Assembly (NCBI RefSeq): GCF_000801105.2
Contig: NC_079516.1
Span: 19,002,998 to 19,066,997, forward strand
DNA: 64,000 bases
Direction: 5' to 3'
Origin: Raphanus sativus
Lineage: Eukaryota; Streptophyta; Magnoliopsida; Brassicales; Brassicaceae
Part shown: piece after piece, positions 60,690 to 64,000 of the stretch
Layout: each line of letters begins with the position of its first letter
Position numbering within the stretch: position 1 is the stretch's first letter
The notes under the pieces: generated by a model
Seen by the model: only the letters and a program-made list of their open reading frames with translations
Database searches by the model: none
What the model was told of the DNA's origin: nothing
Program-made: the position numbers and the translations under genes

Positions 60690-60720
60690 TTCGCGCTTTG
60701 AAAGTGCGGTTCAAATCTAG
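60690..60720 (+). mobile_element. Helitron 3' terminus
   Basis: Hairpin CGCGCTTT-GAAAGTGCG, then GTTCAAAT, then CTAG at 60717-60720 followed by T. The 5' end was not located; the element lies to the left, possibly reaching back towards 59.2 kb. Confidence 0.6.
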
Positions 60721-61213
60721 TTTCCTCTTATAAATACAAGAATCTAATTTTTTTTATTCACGAAGATTATGATTTTAACATTCATAACTTTTCAGTTAAA
60801 GTCTTTTATAATTTCATAGCTTTTTCGCTTATTTTAATATCTTGTTATGTAATCTTTGAAAACCTTAATAAAAAAAAATTAGATAATACATTGGTAATGA
60901 TTAGTTCGACTATAAAGCATTTAACTGTAAAAAAATTTAGTTATAGATAAGTTAGTTATAGATGTAAAATTGTTACTGTAGTTTTTTGTATAAATTTTTG
61001 TTGTACTTAAATTTGTTGTTATTGTAAGCTATCAAATGTAGTTATTTTAATATTTATTATAATTATCTAATTTATTTGATATCATAGATAATTTTTTTAT
61101 TTTACAGATTCTACAGCTTATAAAAAAAGATGTAAGTTTTTTTGTCTAAAAACATAATGATTGTTTGGATGATTTTTAGACTTTAGTTTTTGGTTTTTGA
61201 TTTTACAGTAGAT

Positions 61214-61422
61214 ATTAGTTTTTGGAAAAAAACACGGATGGTAAACACGGAAAGTTTCCCGCAGACCTTGACATAGCCCTGTAGGACATCGATCTCAACC
61301 CCTTCATTATGAATTTTCATTGAATCTATAATTAGACTGTTGGTGCGCTTGACGTTTCTCAAATCCAAGACATCACCTTTTAACAATCTTTCTACAGGAT
61401 AAGTTATCACCAATTGATCTGC
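61214..61422 (-). pseudogene. unrecognised exon-like fragment
   Basis: After a possible acceptor (CTGCAG at about 61420-61425) the minus strand reads DQLVITYPVERLLKGDVLDL, RNVKRTNSLIIDSMKIHNEG and VEIDVLQGYVKVCGKLSVFT. It has normal coding character for about 65 codons, but no partner exons were found and the family is unknown to me. Confidence 0.35.
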
Positions 61423-62580
61423 AGGTTAATAGAATATACAATGACTTATATAAATTTATAATTGTATTAATGGAAGTATTTATAATTTTGATAGAATATA
61501 AAACGTATATATTTAGTATTTTAGATATAAATAAAATTATGTAGAAATTTAAAAATAAGTTTATAAAAAAGATTCTTACACATAATGAGATTGTGAATAG
61601 TATTTCTTCAAATTTGATGTACTATTATTCTTTTTAACATCATTTGATGCACTATTATTCATATTCTCATTTTTTTTTGCTCAGAATGGTGTACCATTGA
61701 AAATAATTATCTTCTATAGTTTTTAATTTTTTCTCTCGAAGTGATATATGTCTGCAGATATGATCTTAGGAAAACATAAAATAACGTATAAGACTTGATC
61801 TAGAAAAAAGTCAAAAAGCTTAAATTCCACTAACTAGAGAATGAATTTTACGTAATAGGTAAACACAATTTTGAATCTCAATTTTGGAACAAGGCTTCTC
61901 ATCTAACCTACGCATACTTTTCCACAACCGTTTTCTGTAGACTTCACTTGGGTGTTAGAATAGTAACTGAAAGGAAATTACAGTATCCTCCTTTTGGAGT
62001 CCCGTTAATTATACAAAATAGTCTTCCCTGAAAAGTCCATTCCACACGATCACCTGGAGAAGCCCTCTACATAGCCGACTGCTCCACGCTTCTCTAAAGG
62101 GACAAAACTCCTTATCCTAAGCTTAATAACACATCTCTGGCCCTTATTCAAAAATAAATTTTAACAAGTACCGATAATCATCTTTGTTGGCATGGCTTCC
62201 ACATTGAAGATTAAATTTTGTCATTTACTAAATGTGATCAGTAATCACGCACTTTCCATTGGCTCTATGCTAACTTTTTTTTTATTTTTATTTTATTATA
62301 AAATTTAAACATCACCTGTGTGTTGATATTATTAAAAATACATACAAGGAAGCAATGTAGATAAAAAAGGTTGTTTTTTTTTTGGTCAACAAACACAAAG
62401 AAGAGAGAAAAATAACAATCGAATTAGAGTAAGCGAGTAACTGGTAGCCACAGATCAGTTCCCTCTTCGATTTTTTTTTGACCAGATCTGATTGTTTCCG
62501 CTCCCAGAATTTCTGATTGCGAAGAGAGAATTCCCCTTCACCGATTTCGTATTAGGTCGTCGGAGATTTTTTAATCTGAC

Positions 62581-64000
62581 ATGTCAGACGCTCTTTCAGC
62601 GATTCCGGCCGCCGTTCATCGTAATCTCTCCGATAAACTCTACGAGAAGCGCAAAAATGCCGCCCTTGATGTATTATTTTCTTTTTCTTTTCGAATTCTT
62701 GTTTCTTTAGTCTTCTTCTTCTTAGATGATGATGTTTAGCTCTTGTTAAAATTGGCAGCTTGAGAACGCTGTGAAGGCTTTAATAACTTCGGGTGACCAT
62801 GACAAGATCTCCAAAGTCATCGACGTCTTGATTAAGGACTTTGCTAAATCCCCTCAAGCCAATCATCGAAAGGTTTCCAAAATTCTATTACCGTTTTGCT
62901 TTTTTGATCTGAGGATTTAATTTGATCATTTTTTGTTTTTTTATAGGGTGGACTTATTGGCTTAGCTGCTGTAACCGTTGGTTTGGCTTCAGAAGCTGCT
63001 CAATATCTTGAGGTACTTTTTTAACTGCCAAATATATTCAAACTTGTGCTTATTTGTTACTATGGTATTAGTGGATTATTATAGGATGTTTTCTAATTGT
63101 TCTTTTTTGACTCATGGAACATGAAGAAAATAGTGACACTTTTGTTAATGGAACATTAATCTAATAAATGGTATAAGTGTACTTTCTTTTTTCTAATTCT
63201 TCTTTTTTTTTGACTCTTGTAGCAAATAGTGCCACCTGTGATTCACGCCTTTTTTGATCAAGATAGCCGAGTTCGCTACTATGCATGTGAAGCTCTCTAC
63301 AACATTGCAAAGGTTAAATAAAAGGCTTTAGCTTTAGTCTATGTGTGTTTATTGGCATTGACGCACCTGTTTACTTACAGGTTGTGAGAGGGGAGTTCAT
63401 TTTTTTCTTCAATGATATTTTTGATGCTCTATGCAAACTCTCAGCTGATTCTGATGCCAATGTCCAAAGTGCTGCTCATCTTTTAGATCGCCTTGTTAAG
63501 GTATGTGATATTTTTTTCTCTTAGTGTGTTGATTTTAATTGCATGCTGATTAGAGTTGTACCTTGTGGAATAGGATATTGTGACGGAGAGTGATCAGTTC
63601 AGGTGTGTTAAGTTAGTTTTGTTTTGTATGAAAAAAATAACTCTGATATTATTAAACGTTAAAGACTTGACACTCCACGTGGTTCTACATTTGGATTTGC
63701 AGTATTGAGGAATTCATACCTCTGTTAAAAGAACGGATGAACGTGTTAAACCCTTATGTTCGACAGTTTCTGGTAGGATGGATCACTGTTCTTGACAGCG
63801 TTCCTGACATCGATATGCTCGGCTTCCTGCCAGACTTTCTTGATGGTAATTGTAAATTTAGCTAGATATATATGATCTTATCCAAGTTTGGTTATTTGTG
63901 TGTTCGGCTGAACTATCTTGTCAATATATTTCCAGGGTTATTCAATATGTTGAGCGACTCTAGTCATGAAATAAGACAGCAGGCGGATTCGGCTCTTTCA
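62581..64000 (+). CDS. VAC14: VAC14-like scaffold protein, N-terminal part
   Basis: VAC14 holds together the FAB1/PIKfyve and FIG4 enzymes that make and break PtdIns(3,5)P2 on endosomal and vacuolar membranes. Eight exons are visible in frame: 62581-62670, 62759-62872, 62947-63012, 63223-63312, 63381-63500, 63574-63602, 63703-63845 and 63936 to the window end. They encode the conserved N-terminal HEAT-repeat region: [79 protein letters not shown] and [20 protein letters not shown]. No frame break is seen. The reading frame runs off the window; the C-terminal FAB1-binding part must lie beyond. Order agrees with At2g01690. Confidence 0.93.

Larger units (their letters stand above)
59241..62580. 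other. AT-rich spacer before VAC14
   Basis: Mostly AT-rich. A Helitron 3' end (60690) and an exon-like fragment (61183-61433) are annotated separately. The VAC14 5' leader lies just before 62581. Confidence 0.45.

Overview
The window looks like a piece of a Brassica chromosome (B. rapa, B. oleracea or B. napus type). Spacers are AT-rich, introns are short with GT-AG borders, and the gene models match Arabidopsis proteins nearly residue for residue. The host genes are a reversed, thinned-out version of the top of Arabidopsis chromosome 2: an MMD1/MS1-type PHD-finger pseudogene (At2g01810 region), VIT1 (At2g01770), ARR14 (At2g01760), CPSF73-II (At2g01730), OST1B/ribophorin I (At2g01720), a DnaJ protein (At2g01710) and VAC14 (At2g01690, cut by the window end). 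AGI numbers are from memory of the families and were not searched.

Layout: 1.2-4.0 kb broken PHD gene; 4.0-9.4 kb small transposons, including a pogo/Emigrant-like element with a retroposon inside it and a complete Helitron; 9.7-11.8 kb intact VIT1; 12-15.3 kb AT-rich DNA with a short plastid 16S rRNA insert; 15.35-30.88 kb one Mutator-like element (MULE) of the ULP1-carrying (Kaonashi/KI) type with a perfect 9-bp target duplication; 31-34 kb AT-rich DNA with a Helitron end; 34.15-35.74 kb ARR14; 36.5-41.7 kb a foldback structure with 1.34-kb arms of glycine-rich-protein-like minisatellite; 41.8-44.8 kb CPSF73-II; 45.2-46.5 kb dead Copia with a hAT-type MITE in it; 46.8-49.3 kb broken MATH-domain fragments; 50.3-52.4 kb OST1B; 53.6-54.5 kb DnaJ; 54.83-59.23 kb a second MULE-like element that carries a PPR gene fragment; 59-62.5 kb AT-rich DNA; 62.58 kb to the end VAC14.

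The main discovery is the 15.4-30.9 kb element. Every non-coding segment, including all five introns of its ULP1 gene, is filled with variants of one short palindromic vocabulary (GACGACTTA...TAAGTCGTC), which is not seen outside the element. Its transposase gene has lost the catalytic core and keeps only the N-terminal domain joined to the C-terminal zinc knuckle. The element appears twice around a run of 100 N. The copies meet exactly at the gap and differ mainly by single-base indels, so the doubling is best read as two contig ends that overlap by about 7.1 kb and were not merged. The true element would be about 8.3 kb. The second MULE-like element has its own different private word (TTATAAA-type), so repeat vocabularies restricted to single elements may be a wider feature of such transposons.

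The intact host genes are unrelated housekeeping or regulatory genes (vacuolar iron storage, cytokinin signalling, mRNA 3'-end processing, N-glycosylation, chaperone co-factor, phosphoinositide control). They are neighbours by ancestry, not parts of one pathway.
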